Both the position numbers and the translations under genes were made by a program. The notes beneath the pieces are model-generated. The model did not search any database. It had not been told where the DNA came from and was given only the letters and a program-made list of their open reading frames with translations. From assembly GCF_002000055.1 (NCBI RefSeq), contig NZ_MVBD01000007.1, positions 1 through 64,000 on the forward strand: a stretch of 64,000 nt of DNA, given 5' to 3'. Origin of the DNA: Marinicella sediminis (GTDB taxonomy: Bacteria > Pseudomonadota > Gammaproteobacteria > Xanthomonadales > Marinicellaceae). Shown piece by piece: positions 43,541 to 51,981 of the stretch. Position 1 is the first letter of the stretch. Each line of letters starts with the position of its first letter.

Positions 43541-44209
43541 ATGCAATACCTCATTCGTGAATACAAAGAACTGCTGAATGCCTGGCTGGCAGTGCTGGCC
43601 TTTTACCTCAATCCACGCTGGCTGACCCGTAACATTGCCCGGCACAACGCCATCGAGCACACCATGGGAGTGGTGAAAAAATCCATTGCCACCATGGTGC
43701 TGTCCATAACCATCCTGTCATTGTTTTTTGGCACCTTTGAATTTGTTCAGGAACATGAAAAGCCGGCCGAAATATTTGCGGTGCTGTTTGTGCATGGTGC
43801 ATTGGTGTCAGCCATACTGGCAGTTATGTTCTGGCTGTGGTTGCGAGATCATCATCAGGTCGGCATGCTGGTGGGGTGGTTTATGCTGGTTTACTGGGTG
43901 CCGCTGTGGTTTTGGAACATGGCTTTTGAAATACATGTCGGCTTCTCAGGGGGACAGCACAACAACCTCTTCCTGCAACTGGCACACCAAGAAGTCCTGA
44001 GTCGCACACAAGGTTGGCTGTTGATGGCCATCTGGTTGCATGCCACCATCATTGCCATTTATGGTTTACACCGCCTGCTCAGCTTCCGACATGTGCTGAT
44101 TTGGGTCTTTGGCCTGCTCGGATCGGTGATGTATCTGGCGTCCTTCCTGATGGTTCACCACATTCAGAAAGGAGTGGAGATTGTGTATCTGATGTTTGGC
44201 ATGGAATGA
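43541..44209 (+). CDS. Multi-pass membrane protein of unknown function
   Basis: A 222-aa protein with five or so hydrophobic helices (VLSITILSLFFGTFEF, VLFVHGALVSAILAVMFWLWL, VGMLVGWFMLVYWVPLWFWNM, WLLMAIWLHATIIAIYGLHRLL, VLIWVFGLLGSVMYLASF). It has a cytoplasmic N-terminus (YKELLNAWLAV) and His-rich loops. I cannot name the family. It is divergent from the lone exbD gene. Confidence 0.6.
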   Translation: MQYLIREYKELLNAWLAVLAFYLNPRWLTRNIARHNAIEHTMGVVKKSIATMVLSITILSLFFGTFEFVQEHEKPAEIFAVLFVHGALVSAILAVMFWLWLRDHHQVGMLVGWFMLVYWVPLWFWNMAFEIHVGFSGGQHNNLFLQLAHQEVLSRTQGWLLMAIWLHATIIAIYGLHRLLSFRHVLIWVFGLLGSVMYLASFLMVHHIQKGVEIVYLMFGME

Positions 44210-44436
44210 AGCCCACTGCTGACTGAGCAAAACACCTCACCATGAGGCCAGACGCAACATGGGTCATGGTCTGCACCACGAGGCTGAGATGAAAAAGTTC
44301 ATCGCGTGGGCATACCATCAGATCAATGCATGATCTGCCACCCTGGCGGCACACATGTTTTTTTCAGCTTTTTGTAACCTTTGGCAGTTTCGCTCCCTAT
44401 AAGTAATCATATCTAATACTTAACAGGAGCTTTGAT

Positions 44437-45333
44437 ATGAAAAAAACGTTAACCACCCTCACCCTGATGATTACCCTGAGCTGGTCTTTCACCAGCCAGG
44501 CCACCGCCTATGATGAAGCCAACTGGTATGTCAGCATTGATGTCCAGCAAGTTCGCGACAAAATCGTTCCATTGTTGCCCCACAATGAACCTGAACAACA
44601 TGAATTTTCTGTAGCACACCACCTTCCTCAGGAAGTTCATCAAGTCACTTTGTATGGTCACAGCGAAGCCGAGAATGATTTATCCATGGCCATCAAAGGT
44701 GATTTTGCCCGGTTCTCCCTGAACGAGTATCTGCTGGGCCTGCTGTACATGGTAGATGACAAGGAAGATGTCAGCCTGGCTTTGTTCGATTCCGAAGCCC
44801 ATGGTGGCAGCGTGGTTGAACACTACCAGATCAGTGGTGATAATGAGACGAAATCTTTTTACAGTGCCATCATCAACGAGCAGACCCTGGTGTTGAGCTT
44901 TGATCAACAGGAAGTGAAGAACTGGATTGACAAAAAGTACGCCAGTCACGATTTGAACAGCTCAGGACTGGTGTCATTACTGGTCAACATTGAATCGGCC
45001 ATGGCCCATATGGGCGCTGATTTAGCAAGTAACCAGAAATCATTCAATTCAGCGGTGTTCAAAAAAATCACCCAATTCTCTGCCAGTGTATATGAAACGG
45101 GTGACAGCCTGACCATTGAGTCGGCACTGACCACTGCTGATGAAGCCACAGCCAGACAACTGGAACAGGTAATCAATGGCCTGGTTGCGATGAATGCCTT
45201 GTCCAATCTGGACCAGGACAAACCGGCCCTCAACGCCCTGGCCTCGGCATTGCAAATCAGCCAGCAGGGGCAGGATCTGTTGATCACCACGGCCTTACCG
45301 TACGCCCTGATACCTGAAATCAACATCGACTGA
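44437..45333 (+). CDS. Exported protein of unknown function
   Basis: A 298-aa protein with signal peptide MKKTLTTLTLMITLSWSFTSQATA and SD AGGAG. The mature protein is acidic, beta-rich first (YDEANWYVSIDVQQVRDKI) and helical later (SALTTADEATARQLEQVINGLVAMN). It has no catalytic motif. It lies ten bases before an ECF sigma gene and may belong to its regulatory unit, for example as a periplasmic sensor or target. I do not recognise a family. Confidence 0.62.
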   Translation: MKKTLTTLTLMITLSWSFTSQATAYDEANWYVSIDVQQVRDKIVPLLPHNEPEQHEFSVAHHLPQEVHQVTLYGHSEAENDLSMAIKGDFARFSLNEYLLGLLYMVDDKEDVSLALFDSEAHGGSVVEHYQISGDNETKSFYSAIINEQTLVLSFDQQEVKNWIDKKYASHDLNSSGLVSLLVNIESAMAHMGADLASNQKSFNSAVFKKITQFSASVYETGDSLTIESALTTADEATARQLEQVINGLVAMNALSNLDQDKPALNALASALQISQQGQDLLITTALPYALIPEINID

Positions 45334-45343
45334 AGGCCCGGGG

Positions 45344-45874
45344 ATGACTGAGCAACAACTCATCAGCCAGGCTCAGCAAGGCGCCACCGATTGCTTTTCG
45401 CAACTGGTGGCGTCTTACCAGTCACGGCTGTACAGCTACTTGCTGGGTCGTTGCCACAATGCTTTTGATGCCGATGATGTGCTACAGGAAACTTTCATCA
45501 ATGCGTACCGGTATCTGGACAGCTACGACGCACGCTGGCAGTTTTCCACTTGGTTATTCACCATCGCCCGCCGCCTGTTGGGCCAGTTGAAAACCGTTTA
45601 TCATGTGACTCTGGACGCTTTGTCCGGTCGGGAGCCCGCGATTGAAAACGACCTGCTGGCACTGGACCGGAATAACTTTTGGCGCTTGATAAAACGGGAT
45701 GTATCGGCCAGACAGTATGACCTGTTGTGGTTTTTTTATGTAGAACAATACACCATCAAAGACATCGCCCACATCATGAAACAAAGCGAATCCTGGGTGA
45801 AAACCAACCTCCATCGGGGTAAAATGACCCTCAGCAATAACCGTGAACTGGCCGCATTACTGGAGCACAACTGA
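45344..45874 (+). CDS. ECF-type RNA polymerase sigma factor
   Basis: A 176-aa sigma factor with sigma2 (LGRCHNAFDADDVLQETFINAYRYLDSYD, FSTWLFTIARRLL) and a sigma4 helix-turn-helix near the end (YTIKDIAHIMKQSESWVKTNLHRGKMTL). The following gene, two bases after its stop, encodes a small membrane protein that is probably its anti-sigma factor. Together with the exported 298-aa protein upstream it forms a compact envelope-signal module. Confidence 0.87.
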   Translation: MTEQQLISQAQQGATDCFSQLVASYQSRLYSYLLGRCHNAFDADDVLQETFINAYRYLDSYDARWQFSTWLFTIARRLLGQLKTVYHVTLDALSGREPAIENDLLALDRNNFWRLIKRDVSARQYDLLWFFYVEQYTIKDIAHIMKQSESWVKTNLHRGKMTLSNNRELAALLEHN

Positions 45875-45875
45875 C

Positions 45876-46250
45876 ATGAACAACCCTTTCATCAACCGCT
45901 TACAACAAGACGCCCGGGCCATCCGCGGGTTGGCTGATCAACGTCTGAAAAACATGAACCTGGATCAGCAACTGAGTGAACAACTTCAACAACCCCAACC
46001 GACACGCTGGCCCTGGGCAGTGGCCGCAGCGGTTTGTCTGATGGTGCTCGGCGGAGTCCTGTTACAGCCGCAACTGGCCAACCAGTCATCGACCCTGCCA
46101 TTGAATGCCAAAGTGCAACCGGCCATGAAACTGAACTGGGAACTGTCTACCGGACAATTGGAACAAGCCATTAATCAACCACTGATCAATGAACAACAAG
46201 CCATCATGGAAGACCTGAAAACCCTGCGCAAAGCCATGCTGTCCATCTGA
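45876..46250 (+). CDS. Small single-TM protein, probable anti-sigma factor
   Basis: A 124-aa protein starting MNNPFINRLQQDARAIRGLADQ, with a basic-to-neutral N-terminal cytoplasmic part, one membrane helix (WPWAVAAAVCLMVLGGVLL, about residues 49-67) and a short periplasmic tail (NQPLINEQQAIMEDLKTLRKAM). This topology beside an ECF sigma gene is that of an anti-sigma factor; no zinc-binding HxxxCxxC motif is present, so it is not of the ZAS type. Assignment is by context. Confidence 0.6.
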   Translation: MNNPFINRLQQDARAIRGLADQRLKNMNLDQQLSEQLQQPQPTRWPWAVAAAVCLMVLGGVLLQPQLANQSSTLPLNAKVQPAMKLNWELSTGQLEQAINQPLINEQQAIMEDLKTLRKAMLSI

Positions 46251-46382
46251 ACCGTCACTCACCAGGCTTGGTATCATCCGACCCTGCGGTGTCTTTACAC
46301 CGCAAACTGACCACTCATCCTGTTTTCTGTTTTCATCCTTTGACTTGACATACACTGGGTTTTTTCATGCAATGAGGTGATC

Positions 46383-48110
46383 ATGTTTCAATCTATCAAT
46401 AAATACACCCTGCTGTTGATCTTGCTGGTCATCAGTTGTCCTTCTCTGGCGGACCTCAGTGGCGACTGGGAAGGTGAGCTTGATGCCAATGGTGTGATTC
46501 TGCCCATTGTCATTCACCTGAAAGACAGCGGCGATAAAGCCACTGGCACCATGGATTCCCCGGCGCAGGGGGCTTTTGATATTCCCATGACCAAAGTGGC
46601 ATACGACGAGCAAGACCTGATGTTTGAAGTGGAACACATTGGGGTGCACTACAGCGGTTCATTGGATGCCGAAAGCGACCAGATCAGTGGCAACTTTATT
46701 CAGGGCGGGGTGATACCACTGACGTTCAGCCGGGTTGACCCCAACGCCAAAACCGGCAGTAACAGCAGTGCAGTCACTGAAATCCTTGGCCAGTGGGGCG
46801 GCACTGTGGAGATTCCGGGTAATCCATTGAGCCTGATCCTGCACATCAACGATCAGGATGGCCAGGTCAAAGCCACCGCTGACAGCCCGGATCAGGGCGC
46901 CACCGGGCTGCTGGTGGATCAGGTCAGCCTGGATGATGGCTTGGTGCGCTTCACCATGCAGGCCCTGGGTGTTGAGTTCACCGGCCAGCTGAGTGAAGAT
47001 CAGCAAACCATCGCCGGTGATTTTGTACAGCAGGGCATGCAATTCAAGCTGACCCTGACTCGAGGCGCCAGTCCCAAACAGGTGTATGAGCGCCCACAAA
47101 ACCCGCAGCCACCGTTTGACTACCAGGTCAAAGAAGTGCTGGTCAACAACCCCCAGGCCGGTATCACCCTGGCCGGCACCCTGACCCTGCCCAAAGACCA
47201 ACCCGTAAAAGCCGCCGCGGTGATGATCACCGGTTCAGGCCCACAGGATCGGGATGAAACGGTGTTTGAACACAAACCATTTTGGGTGATTGCCAATCAC
47301 CTGACCCAAGCAGGCTATGCGGTGTTACGCATGGATGATCGTGGCGTGGGCGAATCCACTGGCGATTTTAAGACCGCGACCAGTGAAGATTTTGTCACTG
47401 ACATCAGTGCCGGGGTGGATTTCCTCCAACAACATGCTGACATACCGGCTGACAAAGTCGGTGTGATCGGTCACAGTGAAGGCGGTATGATCGGTCCGAT
47501 GCTGGCCGCAGAACGCCATGATCTGGCTTTTGTCATCATGCTGGCAGGTCCCGGTATTCCGATCACCGAGTTACTGGCTGAACAAAAATACCTGATCGCT
47601 CTGGCCAGTGGTGGCGATCAGGACACTTTACAAAAGCAGCGTGTTAAAGACCTGGCGTTTCACGACGTGCTGGCACAATACGCCGGAACCGCACAGTACA
47701 CAGAGCAAGCCAGTTTGCACCTTCGCGAAACCATGGCTGATCAGGTTAACAGCGAAGCGCAACTGGAAGCACTGGTCTCATCCACCATCAAACCCTACAA
47801 CTCACCCTGGTTTGAGTATTTCATTGCCTATGATCCCACACCATTCATTGGCCGGATCAAAGCACCGGTGCTGGCCATCAATGGCAGCAAGGATCTGCAG
47901 GTCGCCGCTGAATCCAACCTGGCTGGTATTGAACGCATCCTGTCGAAAGCAGACCATCAGGATTACACCCTGATTAACCTGCCTGGCCTGAACCATTTAC
48001 TGCAACACAGTGAAACCGGTTCACCCCTTGAGTACATTAAACTCACCACCACCGTTGAACCAGTCGCTCTGGAAGCCATGACTGAATGGCTGGCGGCACG
48101 TTTTGACTGA
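46383..48110 (+). CDS. Exported alpha/beta hydrolase with duplicated N-terminal beta domain
   Basis: A 575-aa protein with signal peptide ending near SLA. Residues about 21-120 and 125-220 are two related beta-rich domains (LSGDWEGELDANGVILPIVIHLKD and ILGQWGGTVEIPGNPLSLILHIND), probably a tandem duplication. The hydrolase domain (about 240-575) has GSGPQDRDE, Ser in GHSEGGMIGP, Asp in NGSKDLQV and His in PGLNHLLQ. ATG 46383 has GAGG at a suitable distance; GTG 46377 is an alternative. Probably an esterase or peptidase of the cell envelope. It precedes the LytS/LytTR pair on the same strand. Confidence 0.85.
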   Translation: MFQSINKYTLLLILLVISCPSLADLSGDWEGELDANGVILPIVIHLKDSGDKATGTMDSPAQGAFDIPMTKVAYDEQDLMFEVEHIGVHYSGSLDAESDQISGNFIQGGVIPLTFSRVDPNAKTGSNSSAVTEILGQWGGTVEIPGNPLSLILHINDQDGQVKATADSPDQGATGLLVDQVSLDDGLVRFTMQALGVEFTGQLSEDQQTIAGDFVQQGMQFKLTLTRGASPKQVYERPQNPQPPFDYQVKEVLVNNPQAGITLAGTLTLPKDQPVKAAAVMITGSGPQDRDETVFEHKPFWVIANHLTQAGYAVLRMDDRGVGESTGDFKTATSEDFVTDISAGVDFLQQHADIPADKVGVIGHSEGGMIGPMLAAERHDLAFVIMLAGPGIPITELLAEQKYLIALASGGDQDTLQKQRVKDLAFHDVLAQYAGTAQYTEQASLHLRETMADQVNSEAQLEALVSSTIKPYNSPWFEYFIAYDPTPFIGRIKAPVLAINGSKDLQVAAESNLAGIERILSKADHQDYTLINLPGLNHLLQHSETGSPLEYIKLTTTVEPVALEAMTEWLAARFD

Positions 48111-48125
48111 TCAAAGAGAACTTAT

Positions 48126-49199
48126 ATGAACTGGCTGAAAGCACCCAAATCCAACCGTTATTTTTGGTGGTTCCACTTCACCTTGTGGGGTGCTTTCAGC
48201 CTGATCAATTTATTCACCAGACAGTTCTATAAGATCGAAACCCTGGAACAGGGTGTGGTGTCATTGGTGGTATTACTGGTGGTCAATACCTTGTTGTGCC
48301 TGATCCTCAGAGAAACCATTCATCGCCTGCATCTGCACAATTTGAACACCCGCAAAATCTGGCTTAAACTGACCGCATTGATTGTGTTTTTTGGCTTCGT
48401 TTCAGCCACCCTGATGACCTTGGGTTTAGGACTGTATTTTCTGCTTGCGGGATATACCCAGCATTTAGTTTTCTTTATGCTCTCAGTGTATCAGAACTGG
48501 TTGATCATGGCCCTGACCATAGGTCTGTGGGCCGTGGTTTATGTGGTGATCATGCACATCCAGACACATAATCGACTGCAGTCTGAGCAACAACAAACCC
48601 AATTGAAACTGAAAGAAGCTGAGCTGAATAACCTGGCTGGCCAACTCAACCCCCACTTCTTATTCAACGGCCTGAACAACATCCGTGCACTGATCAATGA
48701 AGACGCTGCCAAAGCCCGGTATATGCTCACCGAGTTATCTGATTTGTTGCGCTATTCCCTGACCGCACCCAAACATCAGCTGACGTCACTGCAACAGGAA
48801 CTGGAGATGGTCCGGGCCTGTGTGCAACTGGCACAGATTCAGTATGAAGAACGGCTCAATTATGTCGAACAGATTGATGCAGAAAATGACCTACAGGTTC
48901 CACCGCTGATGATTCAACTGTTGGTAGAGAACGCCATTCGTCACGGTATCGATCACCACTCCGAAGCAGGCACACTGGCTTTAAAGGTTGTTCAACATGC
49001 TGACCATTTGCTGATAGAGGTCAGTAACCCGGGTAACCTTGCTGGCAGGGGATCATCATCAGCCGGGATTGGTTTGAAAAACATCCATAAACGGTTACAA
49101 CTTCTGTTCGGCGAGGATCAGTCATTTACCATACAACAACATGGTGATGTGGTCACAGCCAAGCTGACCCTGCCATTGATTCGGAACACAGACTCATGA
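48126..49199 (+). CDS. LytS-like membrane sensor histidine kinase
   Basis: A 357-aa kinase. Four hydrophobic helices occupy the first ~145 residues; no periplasmic sensor domain is obvious. The phosphoacceptor His lies in QLNPHFLFNGLNNIRALI, the His_kinase signature of the LytS/YehU group, and the ATPase domain contains LLVENAIRHGID and GIGLKNIHKRLQLLFG. The LytTR regulator gene overlaps the stop by four bases. The input may involve the membrane state or the product of the neighbouring hydrolase. Confidence 0.9.
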   Translation: MNWLKAPKSNRYFWWFHFTLWGAFSLINLFTRQFYKIETLEQGVVSLVVLLVVNTLLCLILRETIHRLHLHNLNTRKIWLKLTALIVFFGFVSATLMTLGLGLYFLLAGYTQHLVFFMLSVYQNWLIMALTIGLWAVVYVVIMHIQTHNRLQSEQQQTQLKLKEAELNNLAGQLNPHFLFNGLNNIRALINEDAAKARYMLTELSDLLRYSLTAPKHQLTSLQQELEMVRACVQLAQIQYEERLNYVEQIDAENDLQVPPLMIQLLVENAIRHGIDHHSEAGTLALKVVQHADHLLIEVSNPGNLAGRGSSSAGIGLKNIHKRLQLLFGEDQSFTIQQHGDVVTAKLTLPLIRNTDS

Positions 49200-49903
49200 A
49201 GATCAAAACCCTGATTGTCGAAGATTCCCGCCTGGCGCAAAACGAACTGTTGACCTTGTGTGAACCCTACAGCAGCCTGACAGTGGTCGGCAAAGCCAAA
49301 ACCCTGGCCGAAGCCAAAACCCTGATCATCAAGCAACAGCCGGATTTGTTGTTGCTTGACATTAACCTGCCTGATGGCACCGGCTTTGATCTGCTGGATC
49401 AGCTGCAATGGGTGCCGCAGGTGATTTTCACCACGGCTTATGATGAATTTGCCATCCAGGCTTTTGAACGCAACGCCCTGGACTATCTGCTCAAACCCAT
49501 CAGCGAACAACGCTTCAACCAGGCCATTGAAAAACTCACCGCCCAATCAACAGCAACCACCCCAACCGGGCTCATTGATCACAAAATCTTCGTCAAAGAC
49601 AACGACCGCTGCTGGCTGATCGACATCCAGCAGGTGCGCTATTTCCAAAGCCAGGGCAACCACTGCCAGATCCATTTCGGCGAGCACAAACCCATGGTCT
49701 ACCGCCCCCTGACTCAGGTTGAACAACGCCTGCCACCTAAACAGTTCTTTCGCGTCAACCGCAGCTATATCATCAACATCAATTGCGTCAAACACATCGA
49801 AGCCTACGGCCACACTGGCCTGGTACTGACCATGGATGACGGTGAGGACATCGACGTCTCCCGACGCCATACCAGCCACCTCAAACAGGCTTTGAGTTTG
49901 TGA
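49196..49903 (+). CDS. LytTR-family response regulator
   Basis: A 235-aa regulator. The receiver domain has the phosphorylated Asp in DLLLLDINLPDGTGFD and Lys in LLKPISE, and the C-terminal LytTR DNA-binding domain runs from about 125 (IFVKDNDRCWLIDIQQVRYFQSQGN) to the end with RVNRSYIININCVKHI. It is coupled to the LytS-like kinase. LytTR regulators often control envelope or autolysis genes, fitting the neighbouring hydrolase. Confidence 0.9.
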   Translation: MKIKTLIVEDSRLAQNELLTLCEPYSSLTVVGKAKTLAEAKTLIIKQQPDLLLLDINLPDGTGFDLLDQLQWVPQVIFTTAYDEFAIQAFERNALDYLLKPISEQRFNQAIEKLTAQSTATTPTGLIDHKIFVKDNDRCWLIDIQQVRYFQSQGNHCQIHFGEHKPMVYRPLTQVEQRLPPKQFFRVNRSYIININCVKHIEAYGHTGLVLTMDDGEDIDVSRRHTSHLKQALSL

Positions 49904-49960
49904 GCTGAACAGCCCAGTTCACTGGGCCTGTCAAATGGCCACCACTGTCTGTTGTTACAG

Positions 49961-49993
49961 TCATTGCGAGGCACACAGTGCCGCGGCAATCTG
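49961..49993. repeat. Widespread TCATTGCGAG palindrome
   Basis: TCATTGCGAGGC, then GCCGCGGCAATCTGG, is a form of the dispersed bacterial palindrome of type TCATTGCGAG...GCAATCT. An inverted copy lies at 55590-55621. Non-coding; function unknown. Confidence 0.75.
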
Positions 49994-50031
49994 GCGATGC
50001 CAGGCATGACCCACACCTGACCAACTGCCTG

Positions 50032-50985
50032 TCAAAACCCCAACTCAACCAGCAAAGGCAAATGATCCGAGCCAAATGCTTCACCGGTGTTCACATCCTG
50101 AACCACCAATTCCTCTGTCACCAGACAATGATCAATGGGGATCATCAAAGGCCACAGCCTGGTGGGCCAGGTGGGTTGAAAACCCCTGCCATCAGCAACG
50201 TTCATCAATCCATTTTCTGCAACCATGGCACGATATCCAGCGGACCAGCGTGTGGTGTTGAGGTCACCCACCACAATGACCGGTGTGTTCAATTGTTTAA
50301 TGCGTAGGGATACCTGGTTGAAATGCTCATTACGGGCCTTGAAAAACCGCTCACTGACCGGTGGTGGCGGATGCACGGCGAGCACAGTAACCGCACTGCC
50401 CTCTGCATCCAGTTCGGCTTCAATGTTGGGCAGTTCAAACAATGACCATTGATGGATGTGTTGACGGTTGATCGGATAACGACTGAGCAGTAACATGCCA
50501 AAATTGTCTGATCTGGGTACAGCAATGCGGTGTGGAAAGCGCTTTTCCAATGCCTGCAATTTATTCAGCCAGCGCTGATTGACTTCTTGCAAAACCACCA
50601 CGTCAACCTCAGCGCTTAGCACCTGATCCACCAGCCGCTGATACTGGTCATTGCTGGTCAAAACATTGGCATGAAATAACTTCAATCGTTGATTATCCGG
50701 ATCCACATACTCATGAGGAATGAGTTTCAGGGCATCAAAGATGACCATGACATTCAGCAAACAAATCGTCAGTGCCAGCCAAACAAATGTGTTGTTTTTC
50801 AACCACAGAAAAAGCACGACAAACAGCAAACCCAATACAAAATACTGCACCCGGAAATGCACAAACAATTCCAGGAACCAGTGTGTCACCGGCAACCAGC
50901 CCATTAAGCTGCACAGCAGCAACATCACACAGGCGGCCTGCAACAGCCCTCTCAAGGACAGTCTGGTGAAATTGTTGGTGTTCAC
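50032..50985 (-). CDS. Membrane-anchored endonuclease/exonuclease/phosphatase-family protein
   Basis: A 317-aa protein. GTG 50985 has AGGAGG five bases upstream, so it is preferred over the overlapping GTG at 50991. Three N-terminal helices (LLQAACVMLLLCSLMGWL, VQYFVLGLLFVVLFLWL, FVWLALTICLLNVMVIFDALKLI) precede an EEP domain with KLFHANVLTSNDQYQ, VVVLQEVNQRW (metal-binding Glu), VGDLNTTRWS and GSDHLPLLVEL (Asp/His). Such proteins act on phosphodiesters in the periplasm or on lipids. Two REP-like palindromes flank the gene. Confidence 0.87.
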   Translation of the reverse strand: MNTNNFTRLSLRGLLQAACVMLLLCSLMGWLPVTHWFLELFVHFRVQYFVLGLLFVVLFLWLKNNTFVWLALTICLLNVMVIFDALKLIPHEYVDPDNQRLKLFHANVLTSNDQYQRLVDQVLSAEVDVVVLQEVNQRWLNKLQALEKRFPHRIAVPRSDNFGMLLLSRYPINRQHIHQWSLFELPNIEAELDAEGSAVTVLAVHPPPPVSERFFKARNEHFNQVSLRIKQLNTPVIVVGDLNTTRWSAGYRAMVAENGLMNVADGRGFQPTWPTRLWPLMIPIDHCLVTEELVVQDVNTGEAFGSDHLPLLVELGF

Positions 50986-51112
50986 TTGCACCTCCTGTAC
51001 TGATCACAATTCATGTGCTTTTCATCATGGTAGCCTGGTGATGTTCAGACCCACTTCAACAAGCGGAAGTTCATTCGGAGATCCCTCTACTGCGATCGGA
51101 ACCATTCCGTTT

Positions 51113-51144
51113 CGTCATTCCGGCGCAGGTCGGAACCCAGCGTC
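51113..51144. repeat. Widespread CGTCATTCCGGCG palindrome
   Basis: CGTCATTCCGGCGCAGGTCG followed by GAACCCAGCG resembles the very common CGTCATTCCGGCGAAAGCCGGAATCCAG family of dispersed repeats. It lies between the EEP gene and the 51241 gene. Confidence 0.7.
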
Positions 51145-51240
51145 TTTATCCTGTGTAGATTCATACTATAAACCTGGTTCGCTGAACCTTTACCAACACC
51201 TGTAGTCTCAACCCCAAATTCTAAACCAGGGAAAGGGCCC

Positions 51241-51981
51241 ATGCGATCAATCATCTTTGTCTTACTGATTATGTGTTCTGGTACGGCTGCACCAACATCT
51301 TGCGGAGACACAACTGACCGGATCATTGCTCACTGTGATCAGGGGGTCTGTGAGCATCAGTTTTATGTAAAACAAGAGAAGATCAGCAATGCGTGTAAAA
51401 CCATGATTGTTTTGATGGAAACACCCCATTGGGCTAACACGGCCATTGAACACGAAATCGGCAAACAGGCATTCAACAACGTTGTCGGCATGTTTGAATT
51501 GGCAATTCAAATCGATTGGTTTCCTGGGGCCGACATCTATTCATTCGGCGAGTACCTGGCACGAAGTACAGATCTCAGTGTGCGCGACAGAATACGGATT
51601 GAGCTGAATCAGCTAAAGGATTGGAATTATTTACAAGCCAAAAATCACTGGGAAACCAAAGCCAAACATCAATTGGAAGAACAGCAACGCATCCATCACC
51701 AAAGAACCATCAGAACCATACCAATGTTGTTGGTGTTGGCTTGTTCTGTGTTTTTATTTATTCAGGGTTCGTTGCTGCGCAAAAAAGCCTATCAGGTGGC
51801 CGCCATCATCTTGCAGTTCGGCCTGTTTGCCATCTTCATCCAAACCCTTAACAGCACCATCGGAGTTCATGGAGGCTGGATCATGATCTTTTACCCGGGT
51901 ATTCTGTTTTTTCAGTTCCTGATGACATGTTGTCTTTGGCTGAAGAAAAAGCAGGCGATTGGGAAACTGAACAGAAACTAA
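51241..51981 (+). CDS. Exported/membrane protein of unknown function, 246 aa
   Basis: A signal peptide (MRSIIFVLLIMCSGTAA) precedes a periplasmic segment with four cysteines (SCGDTTDRIIAHC, GVCEHQFY, NACKTMIV), then three C-terminal helices (IPMLLVLACSVFLFIQG, VAAIILQFGLFAIFIQTL, WIMIFYPGILFFQFLMTCCLWL). The arrangement suggests a periplasmic domain tethered by a membrane bundle. Unknown family. Its stop overlaps the convergent ABC-F gene's stop by three bases (TAG/TAA). Confidence 0.6.
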   Translation: MRSIIFVLLIMCSGTAAPTSCGDTTDRIIAHCDQGVCEHQFYVKQEKISNACKTMIVLMETPHWANTAIEHEIGKQAFNNVVGMFELAIQIDWFPGADIYSFGEYLARSTDLSVRDRIRIELNQLKDWNYLQAKNHWETKAKHQLEEQQRIHHQRTIRTIPMLLVLACSVFLFIQGSLLRKKAYQVAAIILQFGLFAIFIQTLNSTIGVHGGWIMIFYPGILFFQFLMTCCLWLKKKQAIGKLNRN

